A stretch of DNA of 64,000 bases, from the NCBI GenBank assembly GCA_035296625.1, contig DATHAO010000021.1, forward strand, positions 19,022 through 83,021, read 5' to 3'. Below, in pieces: positions 34,716 through 43,495 of this stretch (position 1 is the first letter of the stretch; every line of letters begins with the position of its first letter). The position numbers were made by a program, and so were the translations under genes. Source of the stretch: DATCLS01 sp035296625 (GTDB lineage Bacteria; Actinomycetota; Acidimicrobiia; Acidimicrobiales; VFJN01). The notes beneath the pieces were generated by a model. It had not been told where the DNA came from. It ran no database searches and was given only the letters and a program-made list of their open reading frames with translations.

Positions 34716-35000
34716 TCAGGCCGACGCAGTGGCGGCGGCCGCCTGGCGCGCCAGCGCCCGCTGGCGGCGGATGCGGCGCCGCTCGCGCTCGCTCATGCCG
34801 CCCCAGATGCCGAACTTCTCGCCGTTGACGAGCGCGTACTCGAGGCAGCTGTCACGGACGACGCAGCCCCGGCAGACCTCCTTCGCCTCGCGCGTGGAGG
34901 CGCCCCGTTCGGGAAAGAACAGATCGGGGTCGACTCCGAGGCAGTTGGCGAAGTCCTGCCAGGAACGGTCGTCGGGGCTCGTGGCCACGGGGAGATTCAT
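34716..35000 (-). CDS. WhiB-family iron-sulfur transcription factor (WhiB2/WhmD-like)
   Basis: A 94-residue Wbl protein with C20, C43, C46 and C52 (NC, then VCRGCVVRDSC), the LEYALVNGEKFGIWGG turn and the basic tail ERERRRIRRQR. The VNGEKFGIWGGMSERERRR signature is most like the WhiB1/WhiB2 group that controls division and sporulation genes in other actinobacteria; this subgroup call is tentative. An AAGGGGG sequence lies five bases before the ATG. The upstream 229 bases hold an AT-rich stretch. Confidence 0.92.
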   Translation of the reverse strand: MNLPVATSPDDRSWQDFANCLGVDPDLFFPERGASTREAKEVCRGCVVRDSCLEYALVNGEKFGIWGGMSERERRRIRRQRALARQAAAATASA

Positions 35001-35079
35001 CTGGCCCCCTTCCCGTTTCTCGTGGTGGAAGGCGAGGCGCTGTGGCGGAGATGACAAGGCTCCACCAGAAGTGCCACGC

Positions 35080-35125
35080 CTGTAATTACATTGATGTGAT
35101 CCTCCATCACGCACGGGGATTATGC
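35080..35125 (-). promoter_or_regulatory. AT-rich promoter-like region upstream of whiB
   Basis: A locally AT-rich stretch (GTAATTACATTGATGTGAT on the + strand) in an otherwise GC-rich window. It includes the inverted repeats ACAT-TG-ATGT and GTGAT-CCTCC-ATCAC. It lies about 80-125 bases upstream of the whiB start and also upstream of the divergent macro-domain gene. I cannot place -10/-35 boxes with confidence. Confidence 0.4.
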
Positions 35126-35229
35126 AAGGGCCGGTCGCCCTTGCTCGCTTTGCCGTTCCCGCCGGAGCCTCCTGACCAGGGCATTCGCGTCGGCCGGGTG
35201 CCGCAGCGACCCCGGGGTAGACAGGCGGC

Positions 35230-35733
35230 ATGCAGATCCGCCCGCACCGCGCCGACATCACGACGCTCGAGGTCGACGCCATCGTCAACGCCGCGAACGG
35301 CTCGCTGCTGGGCGGCGGGGGTGTCGACGGGGCGATCCACCGGGCGGCCGGGCCTGGCCTGCTGGAGGAGTGCCGCACGCTGGGCGGGTGCGCCACGGGC
35401 GACGCCAAGGCCACGGCCGGCCATGCCCTGCCGGCCAGGTGGGTGATCCACACGGTGGGGCCCGTGTGGCGTGGCGGCGATCGGGGCGAGGCCGAGCTGC
35501 TGGCCTCGTGCTACACGCGCTCGCTTGCCGTCGCCGACGAGCTGGGCGCCCACAGCGTGGCCTTCCCCGCCATCTCGACGGGCATCTACGGCTATCCCCG
35601 CGGCGAGGCCGCCATCGTCGCCGTGCGCGCGCTGCGCAGCGCCGACACCGGAGTACGAGAGGTCCTCCTCGTCGCCTTCGACGCCGAGACCGTGGCGCAC
35701 TACGAGGCGGCGCTGACCACCGGACAGGAGTGA
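35230..35733 (+). CDS. Macro domain protein, O-acetyl-ADP-ribose deacetylase type
   Basis: A 167-residue stand-alone macro domain of the YmdB/MacroD type. The N-terminal ADITTLEVDAIVNAANGSLLG binds ADP-ribose (quoted in full at 21 residues would exceed the limit; key residues are D9, N20, N23). GGGGVDGAIHRAAG supplies the catalytic loop, and AFPAISTGIYGYPRGEAA the phosphate loop. Such enzymes remove acetyl or mono-ADP-ribosyl groups. It is alone on its strand and not in an obvious toxin pair. The ADP-ribosylglycohydrolase-like gene is 12 kb away. Confidence 0.93.
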   Translation: MQIRPHRADITTLEVDAIVNAANGSLLGGGGVDGAIHRAAGPGLLEECRTLGGCATGDAKATAGHALPARWVIHTVGPVWRGGDRGEAELLASCYTRSLAVADELGAHSVAFPAISTGIYGYPRGEAAIVAVRALRSADTGVREVLLVAFDAETVAHYEAALTTGQE

Positions 35734-35966
35734 CGCCTTCGGACAATCGAATGCCTCTCTCCGATCGCGCAGCCGCCGTCGCCAGGGCCGCCGGCTGGTT
35801 CGAGCGGCAGCCCGAGCGGGCGCCCGGTTTGTCGCTGTCGTACCGATTCGTCGCCGTCCTCCGGCGCAAGGCTCGCTGAGGACCGCGATCACCGCTGGTG
35901 GGAGGCGACGCGTCCGGTAGGATCTCGTCCCTGGGTCGGCCGTGACCGGGGGGACGGCGAAGAGAG

Positions 35967-38345
35967 ATGCCACCGTCAGTTCGGTCCGACGACGACGAGG
36001 TGCGCGACGCCGAGCACGCCCGTGCCCATCGCCGCGCGCTCGCCCCCTGGCGCGCCCCGGAGGTAGCGGACCCACCTGCGGCGGCGAACGATCCCGGTCC
36101 CGCCGTCACGCCCGCTCCGGGCCTCCCTCCGGCTCCCCGGACCCGTCTCGCGCCGGCGTCGGAGCGCCGCCTCGACGGGCCGGCTCTCCCCCGGCCGACG
36201 CCGGCACGATCCGGCGAGGCGCCCGCGTTCGAGCGCCCCGGCATCGAACGGCAGCCGGTCGAGCGGGGCTACACCGACCGGCTGCACCCGTACCGCGGCG
36301 CGCCGCCGATCACGGGCCGGTCCAGCGCTGTCCGGCTGCCGGGCGACCGTCCCGCCGGCGGTACCGGCGACGCACCCGGCGAAAGGCCACCCCGGCTGCG
36401 GCCCGATCGGGTCGACCGGCGCCTGGTCGAGCAGGCCCGGGCGCGACTCGGCTTCGGCCGGGACGCCGGAGACGACGGCCTCGACGGAGGCGACGGGCGA
36501 ACCGGCCTCGGCGACGGCGGTACCGACGGAGGGCGCCGTACCGACGGAGCGGGCCGTACCGACGGAGCGGGCCGTACCGACGGAGGGGGCCGTACCGACG
36601 GAGGGGGCCGTACCGACGGAGAGGGCCGTACCGACGGAGGGCGCCGTACCGACGGAGGGCGCCGTACCGACGGAGGGCGCCGTACCGACGGAGGGGGCCG
36701 TACCGACGGAGGGCGCCGTACCGACGCACAGCTCGGCGCCGGGGCCGATCGTGGCGATCGGCGAGCACCGGACCGGGGATGGCCCACCGGCCTGCCGACC
36801 GCGCCCACCGACCGCGGCTTGCCAACCGGCCTGCCATCCGAGCCCGCCGATCCAGGCTGGCCCACCGGCCCGCCATCCAAGCCGGCCGATCGGGGCTGGC
36901 CCACCGGCCTGCCGACCACGCCGACGACCCAGGCGCCGGCGCGCCTCCGAGGTGGACCGGCGCAGTCGCCGGCGGGCGCGGCTTGGCACATGGGGTACGC
37001 CCCGCCGGCCTACCGGGCGCCGACGCCCGCCGGCGAGACCACGCGGGTCGATGTCGAACGGTTCTGGGGTGCGGGACGGGACGACGGCCCGACGACGGCG
37101 CCGGAGAGGTCCACCGCGACGTCCCGCACGAGGACGGCGACGGCCGCGCCCCCGCCGCGGACCGGCACCGCCCCGGGGGCCGTCCGACCCGACGGACCCG
37201 TGGCGGACCGGCCGGCCCAGCGGCCCCGCTTCCGGCTCGGGCACCGGCCGGCACTCGACGGGCTCCGCGGGGTGGCCATCGTGATCGTCGTCATCTACCA
37301 CATGGGCGTCGTCCTGACCCCGGAGGCGGACTCGTGGCTGCTGCTGCCCGGCGGCTTCCTCGGGGTCGACCTGTTCTTCGCCCTCAGCGGCTTCCTGATC
37401 ACCACCCTGCTGCTCGGCGAGCTGGGTGACACGGGCCGCATCGACATGCTCGGCTTCGCCCGTCGCCGGGGCCGGCGCCTCGTGCCCGCCCTCGCCGGAC
37501 TGCTGGTCGTGGCCGCGATCGTCGCGGCCACCACCGAGATGTACGTCCTCCACGAGGTGGCGATCACCTCGGTCTGGTCGCTCACGTTCACCGTGAACTG
37601 GGCGGTGCCCCACAACGTGCCGGTCGCGATCGGCCACCTGTGGTCCCTGGCGATCGAGGTGCAGTTCTACCTGTTGTGGAGCGCGGTCATGACGGTCGTC
37701 GCCCTCCTGGTGCCCGTCCGCCGGATCCGGGCCGTGCTGGCGGTCATCGCCCTGGCCGGCATCGCCGCGGTCGCCCTGAACCGGGCGCTCGCGATCGGCC
37801 GGGGCGAGAACTTCTTCTTCCTCTACCTCGGCACGTTCGACCGGCTCGACGCCCCGCTCGTCGGTGCTCTCGCCGGCCTCGCCGTCGGCTCGGGCTGGGT
37901 GTCCCGCATGAGCCGGCGGACGGCCACGCTCCTCTCGCTGCTCGGCCTCTCCGGCCTGCTCGCCGGCGCCATGGTGTTGAGATACAGCGACGCCGTCCTC
38001 TACGAGGGCCTCTTCACGGTGCTGGCCGTGTGCGCCGCCCTGACGGTCCTCGGCGCCGTCGCCCACGACGGCACCTGGCTGGCGCGCGTGCTCGGCAGCC
38101 CGCCGCTCGTCGGGGTGGGGGCCTGGTCGTATTCGCTGTACCTGTGGCACCTCCCGGTCTTCGAGGCCCTCGCCCGCTGGACCCCGGGCTACCTGGGCTC
38201 CTTCCGGGCCGCCATGGGCCTCGTCACCTCGGGCGTCATCGCCTGGCTGTCGTACCAGTGCGTCGAGCGGCCGTTCCTCAGCCGGCGCCGGTCGGCATCG
38301 GGGGCGGTGCGCGACCGCGGCCCCGTAGGCTCCGCCACCGGATGA
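35967..38345 (+). CDS. Acyltransferase 3 (OafA/YrhL type) with long repeat-bearing cytoplasmic N-terminus
   Basis: A 792-residue protein. Residues 1-420 are hydrophilic and disordered. They contain eleven copies of a 6-residue repeat (RTDGxG, ~185-250), then four copies of a 13-residue repeat (DRGWPTGLPxxPx, ~269-320). Residues ~425-775 form the multi-pass acyltransferase-3 domain. It begins HRPALDGLRGVAIVIVVIYH with the essential Arg and His, then GGFLGVDLFFALSGFLITTLL, RRRGRRLVPAL, GHLWSLAIEVQFYLLW and SYSLYLWHLPVFE. The family O-acylates cell-envelope sugars. The domain is normally near the N-terminus, so the 420-residue leader is unusual. The next gene overlaps by four bases. Confidence 0.9.
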   Translation: MPPSVRSDDDEVRDAEHARAHRRALAPWRAPEVADPPAAANDPGPAVTPAPGLPPAPRTRLAPASERRLDGPALPRPTPARSGEAPAFERPGIERQPVERGYTDRLHPYRGAPPITGRSSAVRLPGDRPAGGTGDAPGERPPRLRPDRVDRRLVEQARARLGFGRDAGDDGLDGGDGRTGLGDGGTDGGRRTDGAGRTDGAGRTDGGGRTDGGGRTDGEGRTDGGRRTDGGRRTDGGRRTDGGGRTDGGRRTDAQLGAGADRGDRRAPDRGWPTGLPTAPTDRGLPTGLPSEPADPGWPTGPPSKPADRGWPTGLPTTPTTQAPARLRGGPAQSPAGAAWHMGYAPPAYRAPTPAGETTRVDVERFWGAGRDDGPTTAPERSTATSRTRTATAAPPPRTGTAPGAVRPDGPVADRPAQRPRFRLGHRPALDGLRGVAIVIVVIYHMGVVLTPEADSWLLLPGGFLGVDLFFALSGFLITTLLLGELGDTGRIDMLGFARRRGRRLVPALAGLLVVAAIVAATTEMYVLHEVAITSVWSLTFTVNWAVPHNVPVAIGHLWSLAIEVQFYLLWSAVMTVVALLVPVRRIRAVLAVIALAGIAAVALNRALAIGRGENFFFLYLGTFDRLDAPLVGALAGLAVGSGWVSRMSRRTATLLSLLGLSGLLAGAMVLRYSDAVLYEGLFTVLAVCAALTVLGAVAHDGTWLARVLGSPPLVGVGAWSYSLYLWHLPVFEALARWTPGYLGSFRAAMGLVTSGVIAWLSYQCVERPFLSRRRSASGAVRDRGPVGSATG
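36519..36731 (+). repeat. 18-nt tandem repeat (11 full copies plus partial) inside the acyltransferase gene
   Basis: Each unit reads CGTACCGACGGA followed by six variable bases and encodes RTDG plus two residues (AG, GG, EG or GR). The first unit starts GGT instead of CGT. Copies are very similar at DNA level, which suggests recent expansion. The period preserves the frame. Confidence 0.9.
36771..36926 (+). repeat. 39-nt tandem repeat (4 copies) inside the acyltransferase gene
   Basis: Four copies encode 13-residue units: DRGWPTGLPTAPT, DRGLPTGLPSEPA, DPGWPTGPPSKPA, DRGWPTGLPTTPT. The array lies 40 bases after the 18-nt array, in the same disordered leader. Confidence 0.9.
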
Positions 38346-39116
38346 CCACGCCCGCCGAGGCCCCGACCGACGCCGGTCCCGCCGCACCGGCCGAGGCCCC
38401 CGCCGACCCCCGTCCCGCGCCGCCCACTCCGGAGCCCCGGGCGCCCCGGCACGACCGACGACGAGCCGCCGGCCGGCGCGGGCGGCGACGGTGGCGGCGT
38501 CGCCCCTGGGACCGACCAGGACGAGCGCACGCGCTGCCCGGGCACTACCCGCCCTACGTCGTCGACGAGCGCTGGCAGGTCATGCCCGACGACGTGTTCG
38601 ACGGGCGGCTCGCCGTCATCGGCGACTGCGACGGCACGTACATGCGGTACCGGGGGCGCTGGCTGGGCGTCGAGCGCGGCCCCGAGGTGGGCGTCTACGA
38701 CCTGCGCCTCGACCTGGAGGACCTGCCCGAGGACGGCTCCCGCGTGCCGCTCATCACGCTCGGCCGTGACAAGTGGCGCACGATCGTGGCGATCCGACAG
38801 CTCGACGACGGCGAGGTCCGGGTCGACGTGACCGAGCCGGCCCGCAAGGGCTGGGACTGGCAGCTCGGCGAGCCGATCGAGCTGTCGGGCGAGGTGACGT
38901 TGCGGGTGGACGCGGACCGCCCTGCGCCACCGTCGATGGTCACCGACGGGCGCACCGTGCTGAACGGCGCCCTCCTCGAGTCCGACGACGGCCCGCGGCC
39001 GAGTGGCCTCCGCGCCGGGCGGCCATGGCGTGGCGACGACGTTCCCCGGCGAGATCGTGGTCGATCCCGTCGAGCCGGTGGCCTGCGAGCGGGCGCTCGA
39101 CCTGCTCGACGACTGA
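38342..39116 (+). CDS. Conserved-looking protein of unknown function, probably frameshifted near its 3' end
   Basis: From the ATG that overlaps the acyltransferase stop, the frame encodes an Ala/Pro/Arg-rich leader and then a folded-looking region (YVVDERWQVMPDDVFDGRLA, GDCDGTYMRYRGRWLGVERG, VPLITLGRDKWRTIVAIRQL). I do not recognise it. Past about 38990 the same frame becomes Arg/Gly/Ala-rich, its third-position GC collapses, and it continues to 39217, 49 bases into the convergent glycosyltransferase gene. One base over (+1), a clean coding pattern starts at about 39003: VASAPGGHGVATTFPGEIVV, then DPVEPVACERALDLLDD and a stop at 39114-39116. The simplest reading is an indel around 38985-39003. 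A sequencing error or real pseudogenisation are both possible. Confidence 0.6.
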
Positions 39117-39153
39117 CCGGGGGCGCTGCGGACCGCGGCGGGGCCCGCCGGGC

Positions 39154-39178
39154 GCCCGCCTGCCGGCCTCAGGCGGGC
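39154..39178. terminator. Hairpin over the stop of the glycosyltransferase gene
   Basis: Nine-base perfect arms GCCCGCCTG and CAGGCGGGC with a 7-base loop span the stop codon of the minus-strand gene and follow the corrected end (39116) of the plus-strand gene. Candidate bidirectional terminator. Confidence 0.5.
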
Positions 39179-40620
39179 CGGCGGCCGTGTGGGACGAGCT
39201 GGTACAGCAACTGGTAGGCGAACAGGCTGGGCCGCGCCCGCACCGCGGTGGCGTCGAGCTTGCGCAGGGCCCGGCGGACGCCGCTCTCGGCCTTCGCATC
39301 GGCACCGCCGCGCTCGACCACCTCGAGCGGCAGGCCGGTGACGCCCTTGCGGGCGACCCGCCACCCGCTCTCCCGTGCCAGGCGCTCGAAGCTGCGGTGC
39401 GTGAAGAACCGCAGGTGGGTGTTGTCGAGAATGCCGCGCCGGTCGTAGTCGAACCGCCCCGACAGCACGCGCAGTCGCGGGTACCAGTGGGCGAAGTTCG
39501 GGATCGACGCCACCAGCACACCGCCCGGGGCGAGGATGCCGTGCAGCTCGTCCAGCAACCGTTCGGGGGCCCGCACGTGCTCGATCACGTCCGCGGCCAC
39601 GATCACGTCGAACGGGCCGTCGAGGCCCGGGGGCAGGCCGGCGTCGAGGTCGGCCTCGACGAAGCGGTCGACCCGGTCCTTCACGCCTTCGGACGGCGCA
39701 ACGTCGACGCCGACCACCTGGTGCCCCACGGCCCGCAGCTGCTCGGCCACGAAGCCGTCGCCACAGCCGAGATCGAGCACCCGGGACGCGGGCCGGTCGC
39801 GCAGCCAGTCGACGATGCGGCCGTGCGAGCTGGCGTCGGATTCCTTCGACTCGTACGCCTCACTGGCGAAGGCGAGCTCGCCGGTGCCGAAGCCCATCTT
39901 GTGGGCCCGGTAGCGCACGACGTCCCGCGTCACCTGGCGGGCGTAGCGCAGGCCGTCGACGTAGCAGATCTCGTCGCCGTAGAACGTGGGGATCGGGATC
40001 TCGGTGATCTTCCGGCCCGCCTCCAGCAGTTGCACGATGATCTGGGAGTCGAAGTTGAAGTCGTCGTCGTTGCGCTCGAAAGGCAGAGTGGCCAGCGCCT
40101 CGACCGAGTAGGCCCGGTAGCCGGAGTGCCACTCGGACAGGTCCGCCCCGGCGAGCGCGTTCTCGAACCGGGTCAGCACCTTGTTGCCGACGTACTTGTA
40201 GAGCGGCATGCCCCCGCTGCGGGCGGCGCCCGGCATCAGCATGCGCGACCCGAACACGGCGTCGGCCTCACCCCGCTCGAGCGGTCCGACCATGTCGGGC
40301 AGCTTCTCGGGGGCGTACTGCCCATCACCGTGCAGCATCACGATGATGTCGAGGCCGCGCTCGATGGCCCAGCGGTACCCCACCTTCTGGTTGCCGCCGT
40401 AGCCGAGGTTGCGCGGGTTGCGCACCACCTCGAGCGGCAGCGAGGGGTCGATCTGCTGGTAGCCGAGGCCGACCAGGTACGTCGAGTCCGCGCTGTGGTC
40501 GTCGCTGACGAGGATGCCCGAGATCCGCGGGCGGAACTCGGTCGGGATGCGCTCCAGCACCCGGGCCAGCGTGCCGGCGGCGTTGTACGCCACCACGAGG
40601 ATCCCGATGCGGGGCTGCAC
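39169..40620 (-). CDS. Family 2 glycosyltransferase fused to a SAM methyltransferase
   Basis: A 483-residue two-domain protein. Residues ~1-235 are a GT-A glycosyltransferase of the polyprenol-phosphate/dolichol-phosphate sugar synthase type (IGILVVAYNAAGTLARVLER, VSDDHSADST, NLGYGGNQKVGYRWAIERG, the DGQYAP metal site, HSGYRAYS). Residues ~265-420 are a methyltransferase (VLDLGCGDGFVAEQL motif I, VIVAADVIEHV, LAPGGVLVASIPN). Together they could build and methylate a glycan precursor. A GTG at 40656 would add 12 residues; neither start has a clear Shine-Dalgarno sequence. Confidence 0.88.
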   Translation of the reverse strand: MQPRIGILVVAYNAAGTLARVLERIPTEFRPRISGILVSDDHSADSTYLVGLGYQQIDPSLPLEVVRNPRNLGYGGNQKVGYRWAIERGLDIIVMLHGDGQYAPEKLPDMVGPLERGEADAVFGSRMLMPGAARSGGMPLYKYVGNKVLTRFENALAGADLSEWHSGYRAYSVEALATLPFERNDDDFNFDSQIIVQLLEAGRKITEIPIPTFYGDEICYVDGLRYARQVTRDVVRYRAHKMGFGTGELAFASEAYESKESDASSHGRIVDWLRDRPASRVLDLGCGDGFVAEQLRAVGHQVVGVDVAPSEGVKDRVDRFVEADLDAGLPPGLDGPFDVIVAADVIEHVRAPERLLDELHGILAPGGVLVASIPNFAHWYPRLRVLSGRFDYDRRGILDNTHLRFFTHRSFERLARESGWRVARKGVTGLPLEVVERGGADAKAESGVRRALRKLDATAVRARPSLFAYQLLYQLVPHGRRPA

Positions 40621-40751
40621 GGGCGCATCATAGGGGTCCGGGTTCGCCTCGTTCACCTCGGCACTGACGGCCCGGAGGACGTCGACGACCAGCCGCGACG
40701 ACGATGGCGACGGCCTGGCGTGGGCTCGCCGGGCCGAGCAGAATCGGCGCC

Positions 40752-41435
40752 ATGCCGGGCAGGGTCCACGCCGACCGCACCCATCCGACGCCACATCCAG
40801 GGACCGGTCCGACGGTCATCGCCGCGGCGCTCATCGTGCTCGTGATCGGCCTCGGGTGGTTGAACAACGGCAACCAGCCGGCCCAGGGCGGCTTCGTCAC
40901 GCCCGTCGCCAGCGGCTCGAACGCGGATGCCGCCGTGGCGGCCTCCGCCGCGATCCCGGCCGCCGAGGCGGCGACGCCCGAGGCCCTCGAGGACCGCCGC
41001 AGCACCTCCCGGCGCTCGGCGCGCTCCAGCCTGGGGCTCGGCTCGTTCCTCACGGTCGCGGTCGAGCTGCCGGTGACCACCGGCGCCGTGTCGGCCGGCA
41101 TGCTCGAGGCGGCGACCGGCCTCGACGTCGACGGCCCATCGGGCGCGGTCACGACGATCGGTGGTTCTGGGTCGGTGACCACCGTGCCCGGGCCCACGAC
41201 CACCCGGGCGGCGTCGACGCCGACCACCGTCACACAGACGTCCACGACCGTGGCCCCGACGACGACGGTCGCGCCCACCACGACTCCGACGGCGCCGCCC
41301 ACCTCCGAGACGCCCACCTCGACCGAGTCGCCGACGACCACCGACCCGACGGCGACCACGGCCCCGACCGGTGCCACCGGCGTCGTCGACCCGACGGCCG
41401 GGCTGCTCGGCGACGTGCTCGACGTGCTCGCCTAG
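40752..41435 (+). CDS. Membrane-anchored Thr/Pro-rich extracytoplasmic protein
   Basis: A 227-residue protein with one N-terminal membrane helix (residues ~22-37, VIAAALIVLVIGLGWL) and then an outer region. The centre is Ala/Ser-rich. Residues ~140-215 are a Thr/Pro/Ser-rich stretch (for example TTVAPTTTVAPTTTPTAPPT) typical of wall-spanning, possibly glycosylated linkers. It ends with a short hydrophobic helix LLGDVLDVLA. No enzyme domain is visible. Divergent from the glycosyltransferase fusion. Confidence 0.75.
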   Translation: MPGRVHADRTHPTPHPGTGPTVIAAALIVLVIGLGWLNNGNQPAQGGFVTPVASGSNADAAVAASAAIPAAEAATPEALEDRRSTSRRSARSSLGLGSFLTVAVELPVTTGAVSAGMLEAATGLDVDGPSGAVTTIGGSGSVTTVPGPTTTRAASTPTTVTQTSTTVAPTTTVAPTTTPTAPPTSETPTSTESPTTTDPTATTAPTGATGVVDPTAGLLGDVLDVLA

Positions 41436-41449
41436 CCCCCGCCGTCACC

Positions 41450-41468
41450 TCCCCGGGCCGCCCGGGGA
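41450..41468. terminator. GC hairpin between convergent genes
   Basis: Eight-base perfect arms TCCCCGGG and CCCGGGGA with a CCG loop sit between the Thr-rich gene stop and the VWA gene stop. Candidate bidirectional terminator without a T-run. Confidence 0.55.
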
Positions 41469-41473
41469 AGACG

Positions 41474-43495
41474 TCAGGCGGGCCGCTGGCCGCCCGAGCG
41501 CCGCAGCTCGCGCTTCTGCTCGATGAAGTCGACGAGCACGTAGTCGCCCAGCGTCTCGGGCGTTGTGAAGAAGGCGCGGCCCCGGTTGAGCCGGGTCAGC
41601 TTCTCGACGAAGGACCGCAGGTGGGCCGTGGGATCGAGCATGAACGTGTTGATCCGGATGCCCTCGCGCGTGCACCGCACGACCTCGCGCAGCGTGGCAT
41701 CGACGGTCTCGCGCACCGGCGGGTACGAGAAGTACGGCTCGCTCATGCCCGGCTCGAAGTGGGCCGTCGGCTCACCGTCGGTGATCATGATGATCTGCTT
41801 GGTGCCGCTCTGGCGGGCGAGCAGGCGCCGGCTGATCTGGAACGCGTGCTGCATGTTCGTGCCGTACACGAAGTCCCACGACACCTCCGGCAGGTCCTGC
41901 GGCCGGATCTCGCGCGCCACCTCGCTGAAGCCGACGATTCCGAGGAAGTCACGCGGGAACTGCGTGGAGATGAGCGAGTGCAGCGCCATCGCCACCTTCT
42001 TGGCGGCGAGGAAGTTGTCCCGCATCGGCATCGACAGCGAGAGGTCGAGCATGAGCACGGTCGACGAGCGCACGACGTTCTCGGTGCGCTCGACCTCGAA
42101 GTCGTCGGGGGCCAGGCGGACCGGCGTACCACCGCCCGACCGGGCGATGGCGTTGCGCACCGTGCGCTGGATGTCGAGGTTGAACGGGTCGCCGAACTCG
42201 TAGGGCTTCGTCTCGTAGGTGCGCTCGTGGCCGACGCCCGACCGTTCCTGTTCGTGGCGGCCGAGCTTGTCGCGGGCGAGGCGCTGGAACAGGTCGTGCA
42301 GGGCGTTGCGGCCGATGGCGCGCAGGCCCTTCGGGGTCAGCTCGAGGCGGCCCTCGCGCTGGTCGATCAGGCCGGCGTCCTGCAGCATGCGGGTGAGGCG
42401 GGCCAGCTCGTCGAGGCTGCGGGCCGCGTCGTCGCCCAGCAGGTCGCGCGCCCGGTCGACGTCGGCCTCGGCCAGCGCCCCGGGGTTCGAGGCGCTGCGC
42501 AGCAGCTGCTCCAGCCGGTCGAGGTCGCCCAGGTCCTCGAGCGCCGAGGCGGCCTCGGCCAGGCCGAGCGGGTCCTGGCCGGTGAAGTCGTAGCGGCGGT
42601 CCCAGCCCATCTCGGGGAACGCCCCGCGCAGCTGGGCGCCGAGCTGGTCGACCTGCCAGCGGAGGTCCATGTCGTCGAGCAGCTGCTCGGCCAGCTGGCC
42701 GATCTGCGCCCGCTGCTCGGGCGTCATCGACGCGAGCAGCGACTGCATGGCCGCCATCCGCCGGGCCAGCACCTCGAGCAGCTCGTCGAGGGTCTGGGGG
42801 TCCTCGGGGAAGAAGTCGCCGTAGCGCTCCATGAAGCCGTCGAAGTCGGGCTCTCGACCCTCGGCACGCTGCTCGAGCATCTGGTTGAGCTCGGCCAGCA
42901 TGTCCTTCATGCGCGCCATGTCCTCGGGCGTCATGCTCTCGACGGCGCCGGTCATGCGGTTCACATAGGAGTCGAGCACCTGCTGGCGTAGCCGCTCGAC
43001 GAGCTCCTCGAAGCGCTGGGCGGCCTCGGCCGAGGTGAAGTCGTAGCGCTGAAGCTCTCGGACCATGCCGGCCAGGTCGGACGGCAGCATCTCGAGCTCC
43101 ATGTTGCGCTCGTCGGCCGCCGAGCGGGCCGTTTCCTCCCGACGGGGATCGCCACTGGCCGCGGCCTCGGCCACCTGCCGGTCGAGCGCGTCGCGCTCGG
43201 TCTGCACGACCTCGCGCAGCTCCTCGGCGATCTCGTCGTAGACGCCGCCCAGGTCGAACCGGTCGAGCCGCTCCTGGCGCTCGCGGCGCAGCCGGTCGAG
43301 CAGGTCGCGGACGCCCTCGACGTTCTGGCCCTGCCGGTCCTTGAAGCCCGACTGCAGCAGCCGCCGCAGGGCGGCGTTGAGGTCGCCGTGGTAGAGCAGG
43401 TCGTCGGTGATCTGCTCGAGGACGGCGTCGGCGTCGAGGTCGAAGCCCACCTGCGTCCCGTCCCATCGGCTGTACCGGAACCGCGAGCGCGCCAT
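41474..43495 (-). CDS. VWA domain protein, partner of a MoxR-type AAA ATPase
   Basis: A 673-residue soluble protein. Residues 1-470 are helical and charged, with several coiled-coil-like stretches (for example RLRRERQERLDRFDLGGVYD). The C-terminal von Willebrand A domain (~478-650) carries the MIDAS motif DLSLS (D484, S486, S488), then the T and D positions (VYGTNMQHA and IIMITDGEPTAHF). Such VWA proteins work with MoxR-family AAA ATPases as metal-dependent chaperone or assembly systems. The probable ATPase is at 44646-46058 on the same strand, with an opposite-strand GH1-like gene between them. Confidence 0.88.
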   Translation of the reverse strand: MARSRFRYSRWDGTQVGFDLDADAVLEQITDDLLYHGDLNAALRRLLQSGFKDRQGQNVEGVRDLLDRLRRERQERLDRFDLGGVYDEIAEELREVVQTERDALDRQVAEAAASGDPRREETARSAADERNMELEMLPSDLAGMVRELQRYDFTSAEAAQRFEELVERLRQQVLDSYVNRMTGAVESMTPEDMARMKDMLAELNQMLEQRAEGREPDFDGFMERYGDFFPEDPQTLDELLEVLARRMAAMQSLLASMTPEQRAQIGQLAEQLLDDMDLRWQVDQLGAQLRGAFPEMGWDRRYDFTGQDPLGLAEAASALEDLGDLDRLEQLLRSASNPGALAEADVDRARDLLGDDAARSLDELARLTRMLQDAGLIDQREGRLELTPKGLRAIGRNALHDLFQRLARDKLGRHEQERSGVGHERTYETKPYEFGDPFNLDIQRTVRNAIARSGGGTPVRLAPDDFEVERTENVVRSSTVLMLDLSLSMPMRDNFLAAKKVAMALHSLISTQFPRDFLGIVGFSEVAREIRPQDLPEVSWDFVYGTNMQHAFQISRRLLARQSGTKQIIMITDGEPTAHFEPGMSEPYFSYPPVRETVDATLREVVRCTREGIRINTFMLDPTAHLRSFVEKLTRLNRGRAFFTTPETLGDYVLVDFIEQKRELRRSGGQRPA

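Noticed and set aside
35751..35879. 42-residue plus-strand frame after the macro-domain gene (MPLSDRAAAVARAAGWFERQ...)
   Set aside because: The codon pattern is weakly plausible and the peptide helical, but it has no ribosome binding site, no family match and is very short. Left out for lack of support.
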